The notes under the pieces: model-generated
What the model was told of the DNA's origin: nothing
What the model saw: the letters and a program-made list of their open reading frames with translations, nothing else
Databases searched by the model: none
In this document: piece by piece, positions 1 to 11,115 of the stretch
How positions within the stretch are numbered: position 1 is the stretch's first letter
Layout of the letters: each line of letters opens with the position of its first letter
Assembly (NCBI RefSeq): GCF_004379255.2
Contig: NC_056035.1
Span: forward strand, 17,257,902 to 17,321,901
Origin: Salvia splendens
Lineage: Eukaryota > Streptophyta > Magnoliopsida > Lamiales > Lamiaceae
DNA: 64,000 nt
Direction: 5' to 3'
Made by a program: the position numbers and the translations under genes

Positions 1-1092
1 AATACAGGAAAAAAAGCAAGGCCAGAAAATCAAGAAGAGAATTCACCTCGGCGAAGTCCGTGGGCCATAAAAATGGCTCACAGATATGTTCCGAAGGAGG
101 CGCCAAGACCACGTCTTTCTCTGGCGCTCTTGGGGGCTTCTGGGTCTTCCCCTTCCCCTTTGCCGAAGTGGACTCCGGCTTTTTTGGATCCGAAGAAGAG
201 GTCTTCTGCCTCTTCGGATTCTTCTCGGCATCAGGCGCCGAGCTGGTAGCCTTCTGTTTCTCCGGCTCCTTAAGCTCGGAGGATTTGCGGCTAATCTTAT
301 TCAGCATGTACACTGCCAAAAAGCAAGAAAGCAAAGTTAGTTTTCGCCACAAAAGCAGTAAGGCATAAAAAAGAAATCCTCACCCTCAGCCTCTTCGTCC
401 GAAGACGAGGAGTCGAACAAGAAGTCGCCCTTGACGAGCTCAGACTCCGAGTACTGCTTCCTAATCATGGGAATCTTATTGAGCTCGGCCTCGAGCTCGT
501 CCAACGGTTCTACCCGAGGATGAGGAATAACGGACTTCGGCCCTCTCCAGGAAAAGTCCGAAGCCGAAGTCCTATTATAAAAAAAGAAGCGATTTTGCCA
601 TTTCGGCCATTTGGTTTTACAAAAGGCTCTAAAGGGCTGTAAAGGGATCAAGTAAAACCAAGATCCCTTCCTCTTAAACTGGAAGAAATTAAGGATTGCC
701 CTCAGAGACAGATCCTTGTCTAGCCTACGCAGTTCGGCAGCAAAGGCCGATAAGTGCCTCCAAGAGTTCGGAGTCACCTGACCTAAAGGGAGTTGAAAAA
801 AATCTAGCAGCTCTACAAAGGCAGGGGGAAGAGGGAAACGAAGCCCGCATTCCAAGCCGGCTTCATAAACGGTGGCGTAACCCTCCGGCGGCGAGTCAGC
901 CCTATGAAGGTTGTCGGGAATCGCAACCTTCCCCCCAGGAAAAAAATATTTTTCGTGTAAGGATATCACAGTATCCTTACTCAAGATGCTGTGAAAATAC
1001 TCTACGGTCTTCTCCCCGGATTCTTTCCGGCTAGAAGACCCCTTACCCCCTTTCCTACCGCTACCTGACTCAGAAGAAGAAGAAGAAGACAT
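1..1092 (-). CDS. Antisense ORF (aORF) of a Tat-type Ty3/gypsy retrotransposon, 5' part, two exons
   Basis: I read this as the accessory antisense ORF found in some Tat-lineage Ty3/gypsy elements between pol and the 3' LTR. Its function is unknown; it resembles proteins annotated as 'putative gypsy type transposon' (recall, not searched). A start at 1092 (MSSSSSSESGSG) opens a Ser/Gly-rich N-terminus followed by a globular part with PLPPAFVELLDFF and LSLRAILNFFQFKRKGSWF. An upstream in-frame ATG at 1194 would add 34 residues. Exon 1 ends at 384 on a GTGAGG donor; exon 2 begins at 312 after TTTTGGCAG, and the junction codon stays open (G|TG, Val). Exon 2 is Lys/Pro/Ser-rich and open to near the window edge, where GAG|GTGAAT near position 50 could be another donor. 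The + strand LTR and polypurine tract to the right place this ORF antisense to its element, as expected for an aORF. The 3' end is cut off by the window. Confidence 0.62.
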
Positions 1093-1419
1093 GGTTCTTA
1101 CTCTTTGAAAGTCTGAAGAAATTCTGAAGGAATTCTTGAAAGTGGAAGGAAATTTTTTCGCAAAAGAGAGAGAATGCAGAAGAAGCAATAGCAAAAGTGT
1201 TCAAATGATGAAGAAAGGACGTATTTATCAGATTCGGAGAAGATTTCAAAATCATCGCACCGTTTCGAATCCCACCTTTTCAGGATTCAACGGCCGGATT
1301 TTACTGTCGCATTTAATGCAGTCACGCGCAAGGCACGTCCCCTGACGTCAGCCTCCCCCGTACCTTTATCCAGAATGCCGAAGTGACTCGCTTCGCCGAA
1401 GTGATTCACTTCGCTTTTC

Positions 1420-1432
1420 GGGGGGGGGGTAG
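1420..1432 (+). other. Polypurine tract of the Tat-type element
   Basis: Ten consecutive G residues followed by TAG abut the TG that starts the LTR at 1433. This is where plus-strand priming occurs in LTR retrotransposons. It shows that the element body lies to the left and that this LTR is its 3' LTR. Confidence 0.7.
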
Positions 1433-2192
1433 TGATGGGGTACGTACTAAACAAGCCCAATAGCAGTGACGGCCCATCAGCCCAAAGCCCAAGGAAGAGT
1501 ATCAGTTCGGCATTACCAAAGAGTTCGGCCCCAGCCTACAGCTCGGTAAAAGCCAACCAATCAGTTCGGCATTACCAAAGAGTTCGGCCCCAGCCTACAG
1601 CTCGGTAAAAGCCGACCAATCAAGCTCTACTCTCAGATCGGCAAAAGCTGCTCGGCAATAGTTCAGAAGTTCGGTCTCAGTATTCGACCGAACTGGGAGA
1701 TAGTGGACTCATGCAGAACCTCCACGACCTCCACTACACGATCTATTTAGTGGTGTCAACTCATGCAGGATAGCGGACCAAACAAAGAGATAGTGGACCC
1801 ATGCAGGATCTCATGACCTCCACGACATCCACTACCTAGTTAGTGGTGATGCAAGCCACGACCTAGTTAGTGGTGATGCAAGCCACGATCTTAGTTCAAT
1901 GTATAAATAGAACTTAGATCAGATAGAAGGGGGCTCTCTAGACATAAAATATCATATAGCAAGTCTGTATTTGTAAGCTGGAAAACCAGATCAAGCAATA
2001 CAATCTTGCCCTCCTTTCTTCCCGTGGACGTAGATTTACCTCAGTAAATCGAACCACGTAATTCCTTGTGTCGTGATCTATATTCATTACCTGCATTTAC
2101 TACTATCAAAAATTCGCCCAACCATCATTCAATAAATTGTCTGAGTAGGTGTGCTTCACAGTTTGATCTTCATCGCGATCTTCATCACAACA
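1433..2192 (+). repeat. LTR (about 760 bp) of a Tat-type Ty3/gypsy element
   Basis: Begins TGATGGGG right after the polypurine tract and ends ...CAACA. A TATA box (TGTATAAATAG) lies near 1901. The right part carries the U5-like text that often precedes plant LTR ends (CCCGTGGACGTAG and GAACCACGTAATTCC). The LTR contains two internal tandem duplications (a ~60-bp unit near 1500-1619, and a ~27-bp unit near 1830-1890). The end at 2192 was set by analogy with the LTR/PBS junction of the element at 21855, which has the same ACTGGTGCTTTCAT after its LTR. No matching partner LTR is in the window. Confidence 0.65.
1500..1619 (+). repeat. Two tandem ~60-bp repeats in the LTR U3
   Basis: The unit starting CAGTTCGGCATTACCAAAG and ending CTCGGTAAAAGCC occurs twice in succession with about one mismatch. 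U3 direct repeats of this kind often hold enhancer motifs in plant LTRs. The regulatory role is inference. Confidence 0.75.
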
Positions 2193-2193
2193 A

Positions 2194-2209
2194 CTGGTGC
2201 TTTCATCGT
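2194..2209 (+). other. Primer-binding-site-like sequence after the LTR
   Basis: ACTGGTGCTTTCATCG follows the LTR end and matches the sequence after each of the four LTRs at 21855-28802. A PBS is expected after a 5' LTR, not a 3' LTR. Together with the polypurine tract on the left it suggests this LTR once sat between two element bodies. Confidence 0.55.
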
Positions 2210-2891
2210 GCTCTCACCCTCCCGAAATTGAGGTCAAATCTCTAGGGGTAAAACACAAGAGGGTTTCTTTCTCATCATGTCATTGCACATTTTGAATTTT
2301 CACTCTGTTTCTCATCATGAAACCAAGGTACTCTTCATGCAACCAAGGTAAGTAGGGAACAATAATGACTTTTCATGCCCAAAAATACATGTCTTTAATT
2401 TTCCTTTTCCCGAAAACCAAAACAATCAATAATATGCTTGTTTGACAGAAAAGTAATGTAGATCACTTTTCTTGCGTGATAATGAAGAGAATTTAAAGAA
2501 TGGTAACTCTTTGATTTAACTCGTCCTATATATATAATTATAAACACAGGAGCCGTGCCTTCCATTTTTTGTTGTGGGTTCTTACTCCAATAACTAAGGT
2601 TGAGTAGCCCTCGTTGGAGAAGCAGAGCACGTGCATAACACATGAGATTTGTTCTTTCGGATTTGCACGTGACCTTCTTCTCCAACATGGGTTCCCCACT
2701 CTTTCTCCGACACCATGGAGAAAAGGTGATTACTTATTTAGCAAGTTTTCATTATCTGCCTTTCCCTCATTTGTTTGTTGGAGGCTTGGAGCTCTCCAAC
2801 GATCTATCTCTAGATTATGATGAGGTAACACTTGTACAAACAGAGAAAGTTTCTTGTGATATTTAGTCTCATAGGTAAGCCAATATATTAG
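2210..2891. other. Intergenic / retrotransposon remnant, no gene seen
   Basis: The first ~60 bases look like leader sequence after the PBS; the rest is AT-rich. Short ORFs here show no recognisable motif and I call no gene. Confidence 0.5.
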
Positions 2892-3370
2892 TACTCCTTC
2901 CGGTCTCCAATAGAAGTTCTATTTTGTCATTTTTGTCCGGTCCTAATAGAAGTCTCATTTCACTTTTACTATTTTTTGCAAGTACATTCCACATTTCATC
3001 AACTCACTTCACTCACATTTTATTATAAAAGCAACTCAAGGCACATCACGACCTACAGGCAACACCGGCAAGACCTGGGAAGGCAACCCGATTGGGGGTC
3101 AGAGGATTCGTTCCTTCATATACCTCCCCACCAATAGATAGAGATAAATGGGGATAACTGAACCTCGTGTACAAAATGCCAGTACCATGCAGCTGCTTTA
3201 AAGCCAACGTGATGCTTTATATTCCATTAACTCACTCCACTCACATTTATTTATAAAAGTATGTCTCACATTCCATTAACTTTTTCTACCACTTTCATTT
3301 ACAAAGTTAAACAATTTCTTTAAACTCGTGCCGGTAAAAAATGAGACTTTTATTGGGGACCAAAGGACTA
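2892..3370. mobile_element. Stowaway-like MITE carrying a foreign insert
   Basis: The left end reads TACTCCTTCCGGTCTCCAAT and the right end, read inverted, TAGTCCTTTGGTCCCCAAT, both bordered by TA as in Tc1/mariner-type MITEs. Typical MITE text (CATTCCATTAACTCACTCC, TTTATTATAAAAG) appears on both sides of a ~180-bp block that does not belong to it (3032-3217; see the cox3 fragment). Confidence 0.6.
3032..3217 (-). pseudogene. cox3: Nuclear mitochondrial insert: 3' end of cox3
   Basis: Read on the minus strand, 3214 to 3116 encodes the last 32 residues of cytochrome c oxidase subunit III and its TGA stop. [14 protein letters not shown] and SIYWWGGI are the hallmark C-terminus of COX3. About 80 bases beyond the stop (CGAATCCTCTGACCCCCAAT...) look like mitochondrial 3' flank. 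The start, at a MITE border, lacks the rest of the gene, so it is a fragment of mitochondrial DNA. Several residues after WHFV deviate from the usual sequence, as expected of an unconstrained copy. Recognition is from memory of the protein family. Confidence 0.75.
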
Positions 3371-4907
3371 TTAACTTGTACTTGGGTTGTATGACATAAA
3401 TTGTGACTCATCATCTTTTATTGATGCAGTGAACATCCACAATTGGGTTGATCTATCCTCATACCACAACTATATCTTAGGAGTATTGTTGATGTAAATA
3501 AAAATTTAATACTCACTCTAGCCCAACTAAGTTGAGTCGTATTTATTTTTTGGATGTCCCAATAAAGTTGAGTCATTTCTTTTTTTGACAAAAAACAAAA
3601 CAACCAATCACTTTTACTTTATTTCATCGCATACTTTACTCTCTATATTTTTCCTACTTTATTCATCTCTCATACTTTTTAACATAATTTCTTAACCTCC
3701 GTGTTCAAAAATTTTGTATTAACTTAATTGGAACGGATGAAGTACTAAGTATTGTTTGGATTCGATATGTCGGCTTTATTTGATGTTCATCATTACATAG
3801 GTTTGGGTTTGATGTTGGAAATTGAAGAAGTAAGGCTCAAGTGAAAAATGGATAAAAACTATGGTGGAATCAATGACAAAAGTCTTCTTTTGAAGGTGAA
3901 TATTGAGAGAGTAACATGGAATATCATTACTGTCTCATACACGCAATGCACACATGTCCAGATACACTTTCCATCTCCATACTAATTCATTTTGCATCAT
4001 ACTCCCACGTCCGAGAATATATGTGAATTAATATATATTTAATAAAGTGAGATAAATGAGGAGAAGAGTAGTTAAAAGACCCACATTATTATTAGTGTTT
4101 ATTGGTAGACCATAGTGATATAAGTTGTAAATAAATTGATATATTGGTTATGAGTTGGGGTGAACTTTCTATAAATGAAAATAAACTATTTTTATAGAAA
4201 GGACGAAAAAAAGAAAGTGTTTATATTTTTATGGGACGAAAGAAGTAAAAAGAACATAAATTAGCGTAAAAATGGTTTACTAAATTTCTCAAGATATCCA
4301 TAAGCTTAACACTAGTTACCCTCACTTTTACCTATAGAACCATCAAATATCAATCTTGAATCTTCTTGGATTTTATATGTACATCTTTAATTAAATAGTA
4401 CTAGCGCTTGTTCACTATAGGAGATTTCCATTTCTAACATCTGAAAGAATTAAATCTTTCAAGAATTGAGCCATAATTAGCCACATATATAATTCTTTTC
4501 CCTATTGTTTAGTATTCTAGAATTGGCCCAAATATTACCCAAAATAAAGACTTTGACCTAATAGAATTATGGATTGACAAATTTATCCCTCCAAGTAGAA
4601 AGGTGGAAAAGTGGGGCAAATGTGTAAAACCAAGTTCATTTCTTGGTGCACTTTTCAATGCACAAACAAATTTTACCTATTAGACAAGATTTCAATTCTT
4701 CCTCAATTGGCATGAATAGTGCTGACCCCACCTCAATTGTAAGGCCCCCAACAATAAATTAATGGAAGATGAACAACCATAATTCCCACAATTGAACCAA
4801 GAATTGCCCAATTCTTACAGAACACGGCCTTAATTTAGGATGAAGGCATATATATGGCCCGTTGAATAAATAATATATTGTAAAGGAGTAAATAACAATG
4901 AATGGAG
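3371..4907. other. Intergenic, MITE-rich spacer
   Basis: AT-rich with no credible gene. At least two Stowaway-type remnants: one near 3515-3745 (CCAACTAAGTTGAGTCG ... GGAACGGATGAAGTA) and one near 4010-4250 (TACTCCCACGTCCGAG ... TTTTTATGGGACGAAAG). It also contains the region downstream of the KCS pseudogene. Confidence 0.5.
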
Positions 4908-5351
4908 TCATGGTGATGGTGATGGTGATGGTGGAGGATACATATGGATATCAGCAGACCAGACATTGGTAGGTTGAATCCTAGGTGGAGAGACGCACTT
5001 CCAAACGGCGGTGTTTCACTTTAATCCACTCCCAAACGCCAGCTGGCACACCTTGTCCCCTCTCTCCACCCTCCCCTTCGCCTCCAAGTATGCCAGCGCG
5101 TACCACGTGGACGACGATGACGTGTTCCCGAACCGGCACAACGTCATCTTCGACGCCTCCACGTCCCTCTCCCTCAGCCTCTCCCCGATCGCTTCTATCA
5201 CCGCCTCCCCCCCCGCGTGGATGCAGAAATGCTCCATCCCCTTCCTCAACTCTGGCACGCACCCTCCCCACACGTACGCCGCCTGCTCCCTGTACGGCAG
5301 CACCAGCTTCCCCACCGCTGTCATATTCTCCTTCAGCGCCTCCCCCGCCAC
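4908..5351 (-). pseudogene. KCS: 3-ketoacyl-CoA synthase (KCS), 3' exon, nonsense mutation
   Basis: KCS enzymes do the first condensation of very-long-chain fatty acid elongation in the ER membrane. This exon starts at 5351 after a TTTAG acceptor and opens VAGEALKEN, the conserved segment that follows the 5' exon at 18564. It holds HFCIHAGG with a conserved active-site His, and FGNTSSSSTWY with a conserved Asn. The frame stops at TGA (5018-5016) exactly where the family has Cys in GSGFKCN; past it, the frame still reads NTAVWKCVSPP and continues to TGA at 4910-4908, so the mutation is a recent-looking single-codon change (probably TGC to TGA). Together with damage in the 5' exon this marks a pseudogene. 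The two exons are separated by about 13.2 kb. Confidence 0.85.
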
Positions 5352-5450
5352 CTAAATTCAATCGAAACTTATGATTTGGATATTCTAATTCTTGTTCGAT
5401 AAATTGATGATTCTCCCTCCTCTATTGTGCTCCCCCGTTCTTCTGAAATA
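5352..5450 (-). other. 3' end of the KCS intron
   Basis: Short stretch of original intron between the mariner remnant and the acceptor AG at 5353-5352, with a pyrimidine-rich run on the minus strand. Confidence 0.5.
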
Positions 5451-7262
5451 CTCCCTCCGTCCCATTAAAGATGACCCACTTTCTTTTTTCGTCTATCTCA
5501 ACCAAGATGACCCCTTACTTAATAAGGAAATAATTAAGAAAAAATAAGAGATTTTAAACGTAATTAGTTAACCATAATTAATTCACTAATTAACTAAACC
5601 TGAGAACCCACCTACCCAATTGACCGCCCACCTTCCAACTTCACTTTGGAGAAATCCTAGATCTAATCGGCGATCTCGTTCGCCGGCAATCGTCTCCGGC
5701 TCTGACACCACAACTTTCGATAAACTCTTTCATTGTCTTCTTCTTTCACCGATCTTCTTTATGTTTGTGCCAATACCGCAGAGGACGCCACCCTCCCTGC
5801 AATGACCGACGAGAGCGGTGCAGTTTCCGACGGTGCCCTTTCAGTTTTCCCAAATTTCAGGCGTATTGTCGATTTTTACAATGAAGATAGTGGATGAATC
5901 TAGTCGGGCCAAGTTTGACGGTAAAGTGACTGAATTTATTCGTTTTTAGCATCGCATTTGGCTTTTGGTTATTAAATTTATTGATATTTCGATTGTTTCT
6001 TTTTTTTCAAGAAATTCTTATCTTGAATGAAAATTCCCAGGTCTCGATGGGGTTAAACTATCTGGAAAAGTCGAATTTCAGTGCTTGCCTCCTAAAAAAT
6101 TTCTTAATGGATCTTCTTAGTTTCACATATCAGGTTAAGAAAAAAGCAAATGATTTTCATCACTACGAGATTTGACAAGAAAATTGGAGGTAATTGAATG
6201 ATTTTAATGCCTAAACTGCTGCTTGTTTTTATTGATTTTGGGTTTGTTCATGACAGATGCTTCAGACCGTTCATCCACCCTTGTAGACGGGCTAGTGATT
6301 CGTATGATGAGAGTTCCTCTGAAGAAAACGGGTGGTACCCTTCTCACCCTTCTTTCCTATCTGGATCTATTGTTGGTTGTGTCTACTGCTATGTTTCTTG
6401 GTTGTTGGCAGGTGAGTCGATGTGCTGGTTGTGGTGGTGTGGTGGTTGTTGGCTATGGTGCGTACTGTGTTGGCTGTGGTTGTGGGACAGTGAGAATTTG
6501 CGTTGAGCATCCTTGAAGATGCCCCGAGGTGGTGTTCCGTCAGCACAAGCCCCTAGGATAAATTGGACGACAAGATTAAATTTTTGTGTGGAAGACTCCT
6601 TTTTGCCCACCATGACTTCCTTTAAATCTACTGTCGTTTTAGTGTTAGTGTTAGGGAGCAATTTAATGTTCAAAATCTATTTATAGATATTGCATCATCT
6701 AATGTTGAATTATGCAGCAACTTGAAATGTTTCCAAATGAAATGAATGAAATCCTCTATTGTTAAATCTGCCGCCAAGTTGAAATTTCCAGAATTGAATG
6801 AATGGATCTGCCACCAAATTAAATTCAGGTTTTATATTCCGTGTCTATTTTAAATTCACATAATTGTACACATGTAATTTTTGAATTTATTATTTTTCAC
6901 ACTAAAAATCAAATGGACAATATTGAAAACTACAATCATGTTTTCAGTTTTGATAACTCATTAACTTAGAAAATGACAAAATCATTTCCTAAATTTCAAA
7001 ATTTTTGATCCCGCATATCATTAATGAAAAAATTCGATGATATTGTCAATATTTAATTGTGTATTTTGAGAATTTTCTCTCTTACTTAAAACTTCCAATT
7101 ATATATTTTTTCTTTTATTTTATTTCTCTCTCTTACTTTATTTCTCTCTCATACTTAAAACACCCACCAACCTTTTCTCTTTCTACTTAAACATCTTAAA
7201 TAAGTCTGCATAAAATCTTGTGCCGTCCCAGGAAGGGGTCATTTTCCCTGGGACGGAGGGAG
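5451..7262 (-). mobile_element. Mariner-like element with Stowaway termini, internally deleted
   Basis: Ends are inverted: left CTCCCTCCGTCCCATTAAAG and right (inverted) CTCCCTCCGTCCCAGGGAAA, each followed by a shared ATGACCC motif, and flanked by TA on both sides (5449-5450, 7263-7264). At ~1.8 kb it is far larger than a Stowaway MITE (~200-300 bp) but too short for a full plant mariner. A transposase N-terminal relic lies on the minus strand near the right end. The remaining interior (about 5600-6300) looks unrelated to mariner and may be captured sequence. Confidence 0.7.
6389..6673 (-). pseudogene. Mariner transposase N-terminal relic
   Basis: The frame contains NLVVQFILGACADGTPPRG followed by IFKDAQRKFSLS. 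This resembles the N-terminal helix-turn-helix region of plant mariner-like transposases (an RGxxKxxAxxFxxS pattern). After that it degrades into His/Gln-rich text and lacks the DDD catalytic core. Position and orientation fit the element around it. Family assignment is by pattern only. Confidence 0.5.
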
Positions 7263-7264
7263 TA

Positions 7265-7543
7265 TAAACTATTTCTTTTTTAGTATGTCTCTTAAAATTA
7301 TAAACTACTCCCTCTACTAACTATTTAAAGAACCATTTTGTTATTTTAGATTATCCACGATTTAGAATGTGGCCCCACATTTCACCAACTTTTTTACAAT
7401 CACAATCCAATATGAAACTAATACTCCCTCTGGTACGGATTTTACGAAATGTAATGGAAACTGAGTTGAAAAACTCAGTGAATGTGAGTCCTACTTTTAA
7501 ATATTAGTTTTATAATAAATGTTAGAATGAATTAGTGGAATAT
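7265..7543. other. KCS intron with Stowaway-like fragments; Athila target site
   Basis: Contains two more CTCCCTCT starts (near 7306 and 7426). The second looks like the left part of a MITE split by the Athila insertion, because MITE-like text ending GGATGGATGGAATACTTT resumes after the element (18054-18165). Bases 7539-7543 (AATAT) are the Athila target-site duplication. Confidence 0.5.
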
Positions 7544-8869
7544 TGATAAGGCATGTTTCATGCATCGGTTTAGGAGTAAAGAGTACGCTACTTGATCGGT
7601 TTATCGCGCAAAAGCAAGTGTTAATTGTGCAGGAATGCCGCTTGACCAAGGCAACAAGGTTAAACTGATCAAGCAAGTACAACAGGCGAAAAAGGCCAAA
7701 AATCAGGGAGTTGATCAAGGGGAGTAATCAAGCAGTTAAGGAGGAGACCACTGGCTTCCAGAAGAAGGACACATGAGGCTAATGAGCTGGATGGTGCGCA
7801 TCATTCTGCTAGCAAGGACGACGTTCTAGAAGAGGACACGTGATGATACATGAGACGCAAGGTCAGAGCTGAGTCATGAATCTGTTATTAAAAAGCGACG
7901 TCATTCTAGAAGGAAGGCACGTAGCAATCGATTAGTCGCTCGCTCACAGTGTGAGCGAATATCCTCTGCCAAGATCGTTATCCAGCTGGAGATTGTGCGA
8001 AGTGCCTATAAATAGAGGATGTGCCACCACAATCGGGAGTTCTTTTTTTTTTATTTCTCTTTTTAGTTTAGAGCTTTTACCATCTTCTTCCGTTTTCAGC
8101 TTTTATCTTCTTAGTTTAGTTTTTGTTTAGCTCAGTTCAAGAGATAGCTTAGATAGAAAAATGTTTAGTTAGAAAGGGCGACCGAAGGAAGCGCTACAGA
8201 AATCTCGATATCTGTCGGCGTTATCTCAAGTTTCCCACCGAGGACGTCTCGGTTTTACTTGCTTTATTCTCCGAAGAGTTAGCTTAGTTTAAATCTCGCA
8301 TTGTAGCTAAAATTTTGATCTTTTTACATTCCACATGTTCGCTGTACTCTTCCGAGTTTTCAGTATAAAATCGAGTTGTTTTGTTTTCGTTCTCGCGTTT
8401 ACTATTTTCAAGTTCAGTTTAGCTTTTTAATCTTTGACCAAGTGTTTAATCATGTTGAGTGGCAAGGTGTTTCATGTTTTTTGTAGCATGCTTAGTTAGT
8501 TGAGTTCTTATTTTCAGTCTGACGTTTACTTGATCCAGTAGTAATCAGTGACTTGATCCAGTAGATAGTTTACTTTGTGCCTAGTGTAAACTCAATAGTT
8601 AAAACTCCCAAAATTAAAGCGTGGCAGCAACCGAACCCTATTCACTACGCACACACTCGATACACTCGCTTCTCTGTGGGATCGACCCCGAACTTGCCTC
8701 TTTACTGTTAAAGTAGTGCAAATCGGGAGTTATATAAATTACATTGGTTGGCTGGCTAGAGCGAGATCACCTTGATCAAGTGGCAACGACATTTGCTAAC
8801 TGATCCATCCGGTTCAGTTATCTTCCATATAACTTGATCCACTCGAACACGAAACTCCCTAGCCCGCCA
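7544..8869 (+). repeat. Athila 5' LTR (1326 bp)
   Basis: Starts TGATAAGGCATG and ends CTAGCCCGCCA. TATA box TATAAATA at 8007-8014. It differs from the 3' LTR by scattered substitutions and carries about 35 extra bases near 7670, so the insertion is not young. Confidence 0.93.
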
Positions 8870-8872
8870 AAA

Positions 8873-8890
8873 TGGCGCAATTGCCGGGGA
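8873..8890 (+). other. Athila primer-binding site (tRNA-Asp type)
   Basis: TGGCGCAATTGCCGGGGA begins three bases after the 5' LTR. It matches the usual Athila PBS TGGCGCCGTTGCCGGGGA at 16 of 18 positions, consistent with age. Confidence 0.85.
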
Positions 8891-8978
8891 AGCATGGTGT
8901 TATTTTATGTTTGTGTGTAGTGCATAGGTGTAAATAGTTTTGTTTTCTTTCTTTTCTCATTTGTTTTTCTTTCTGTTC

Positions 8979-10657
8979 ATGAGAAGGTACCAACGCGGTG
9001 GACACTGGAATCATCCTTTCGTATACAGAGATACTAACGCTCATTGGAGATTCCAGGAAGCCGGTGTTGTTACCACGCGATACAGAGCCGCATTAGCAGC
9101 AGCAGCAGCCGCTGATCAACTGACCAGCGAAGAAGGAGAGCAGAACGCACCACCCCAACTACCACCACTTGAACAAGAAAAAACAGAGATGGCCCATGTC
9201 ATCTCCATCACTCCTGGGATGCGGACCATCGTGATCAAATCAGGAGTACTGACCGTTTTGCCCCATTTCTATGGCCTCTCGAAGGAGTGTCCTTACGCCT
9301 TCCTGGAGGAATTCTGCAGATATTGCGATATACAACCCGTGCCGGTTGGATCAACCTCTGAAGATTATAGGCTGAAGGCTATCCCCTTCGTCTTGAAGGG
9401 CGATGCGGGATTCTGGCTGTCAAGGTTGCCAGAAGGATCCATCAGTACCTGGGCTGAGTTCCGGATGATATTTTTAGATCGCTTCTTCCCCGCGTCGAAG
9501 ACAAGTGCCTTTAAGCGGGAGATTACCGAGGCCAGACAGGAGTATGACGAGCCCCTCGACAAATACTGGGATAGATTCCAAGGGCTGCTTCATGCATGCC
9601 CCAACCACAAAATGAGAGAAATGGAGATCTACCCAACCTTCTACGGCGGACTCATAGTGGATAGCAAGAATGATCTTAACCTAGCAGCTCAGAGGGATTT
9701 CTCAAAGACCCCATTCAGCCAAGCCAAAAACATCCTAGAGAGGTTGATCGAAGCCAAGCGGTCGTACGAGACATCTCGTGGCCAGTACAGGAGAGGTGCA
9801 GTGCACGCAGCAGAAGCGCGCAGCAATGAGAAGTTAGAGGCTCGTTTCGAGCAAATGGAGAAGAAGCTGCTGGAGGCAGTAGAGAAATCCAGAGCACCTC
9901 CGCCGCCTGCACCCAAAGAGCAGCAGTATGCGCCGCCACCATCACCGCCATAAGAGCATCACTATTACTATTGCGAGTTTCCCCCTGAGGCGGAGCAACC
10001 CCAAGTGAATGCCGTCGGCTACTGGAATGCGAATGGCAACTGGATCCAGGGAAAACAAAGAGACGCCCCGTGGAGAGACCACCCCAACTTTAGGTGTACT
10101 GATCAGAATCAACGCCATCCATCTCAACCATCGACACAGCAGATACAACCCTCTAAAGGGCAACCAAACTGACCCGCTTGGAACCCAGAAAGGTCAAACA
10201 ATGGAGGAAACAGAATGCATGGAGGTCAAGGCAATTGGTCAGGTGGACCTCAAGGGAATTGGTCCAGTGGAGGGCAGCCAAACTGGTCAAGCCGACAGAA
10301 TGAAGGAAACTGGGGGTACAGACAACAATGCCCCTAGTCAAGCAACTAGGGCAGGCAACCGGGCAATCGATGGTAAGTTATGTCCCGCCACACCAGAGAG
10401 GCAACCAACAGCACACCCAGCCACCATACCAGCAAGAGCACTACGGACAGTCCGACTACTCACAACCCAACCACGCTGGGGGGCCGCCGAATCAACGATA
10501 TAATCGGCACTCCAACGAAGGATCTGGAGATATGATTGTCTCGCACCATCCCAATGATGCAATGAGGGAAATCCAGGAGGCCCAGAAAGAGCAGCGGGAG
10601 GCGTTGGATATGCTTACAAAGCAGCTTTTCAAGTTGCGATGTCGCTGGGAGAGCTGA
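8979..10657 (+). pseudogene. gag: Athila gag, C-terminal part broken
   Basis: Gag forms the virus-like particle. From the ATG at 8979 (MRRYQRGG) an open frame runs to TAA at 9951-9953. It includes the retrotransposon gag core with RLKAIPFVLKGDAGFWLSRL, TWAEFRMIFLDRFFP and EPLDKYWDRFQGLLHACP. Past the stop the same frame continues as gag (CEFPPEAEQPQVNAVGYWN), then the Gly/Asn/Trp-rich repeats typical of Athila gag (NWSGGPQGNWSSGGQPNWSS), with further stops. Near 10560-10640 gag-like text (QEAQKEQREALDMLTKQL) is in another frame. So gag is intact only in its N-terminal 324 residues. Confidence 0.82.
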
Positions 10658-11115
10658 GGGGAAATGAGGGAAAAATCCCTGCTACTGTGCAGCCACCTGG
10701 TCATGAAAACATCAGCGGAATGTCCCTAAGGTCAGGGAAAGTTACCAAAGCCCTAGCTCACCTGTGATGTCTCCAACATCAATGACTGGACCAAGCCGTG
10801 AAGAGGAAGGAGAATCTAGTGGGGTGGATCAAGCAAAAGGGACAGACAAAGGTAAGGCGAAAGTGGGAGGTGAATCCTCAGAAGGAAGTCAGGGAGAAGA
10901 AGCAGAGAAAGTAAAGCCATACCCGTACTGAGGAATGGTGAAAAGGAAAAGAGACGCCACGATTGACGTGACTAATATGTTCAAAGAAGTGGAAGTGAAG
11001 GTGTCGCTCTTGACGGCCTTAAAGATGCCCCCGATCAGTAAATTCGTCAAGGACTACCTGGAGGGAAAAAATCAACAAAGAAGGGAGACTTATTACAGAG
11101 GAGAACATCTCTGCC

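Noticed and set aside
60..368. Plus-strand ORF of 102 codons
   Set aside because: It is the reverse strand of the spliced antisense retrotransposon ORF, and shows no motif of its own.
4985..5374. Plus-strand Pro/Ser-rich ORFs over the KCS 3' exon
   Set aside because: Shadows of the KCS coding strand; the minus strand has the family motifs.
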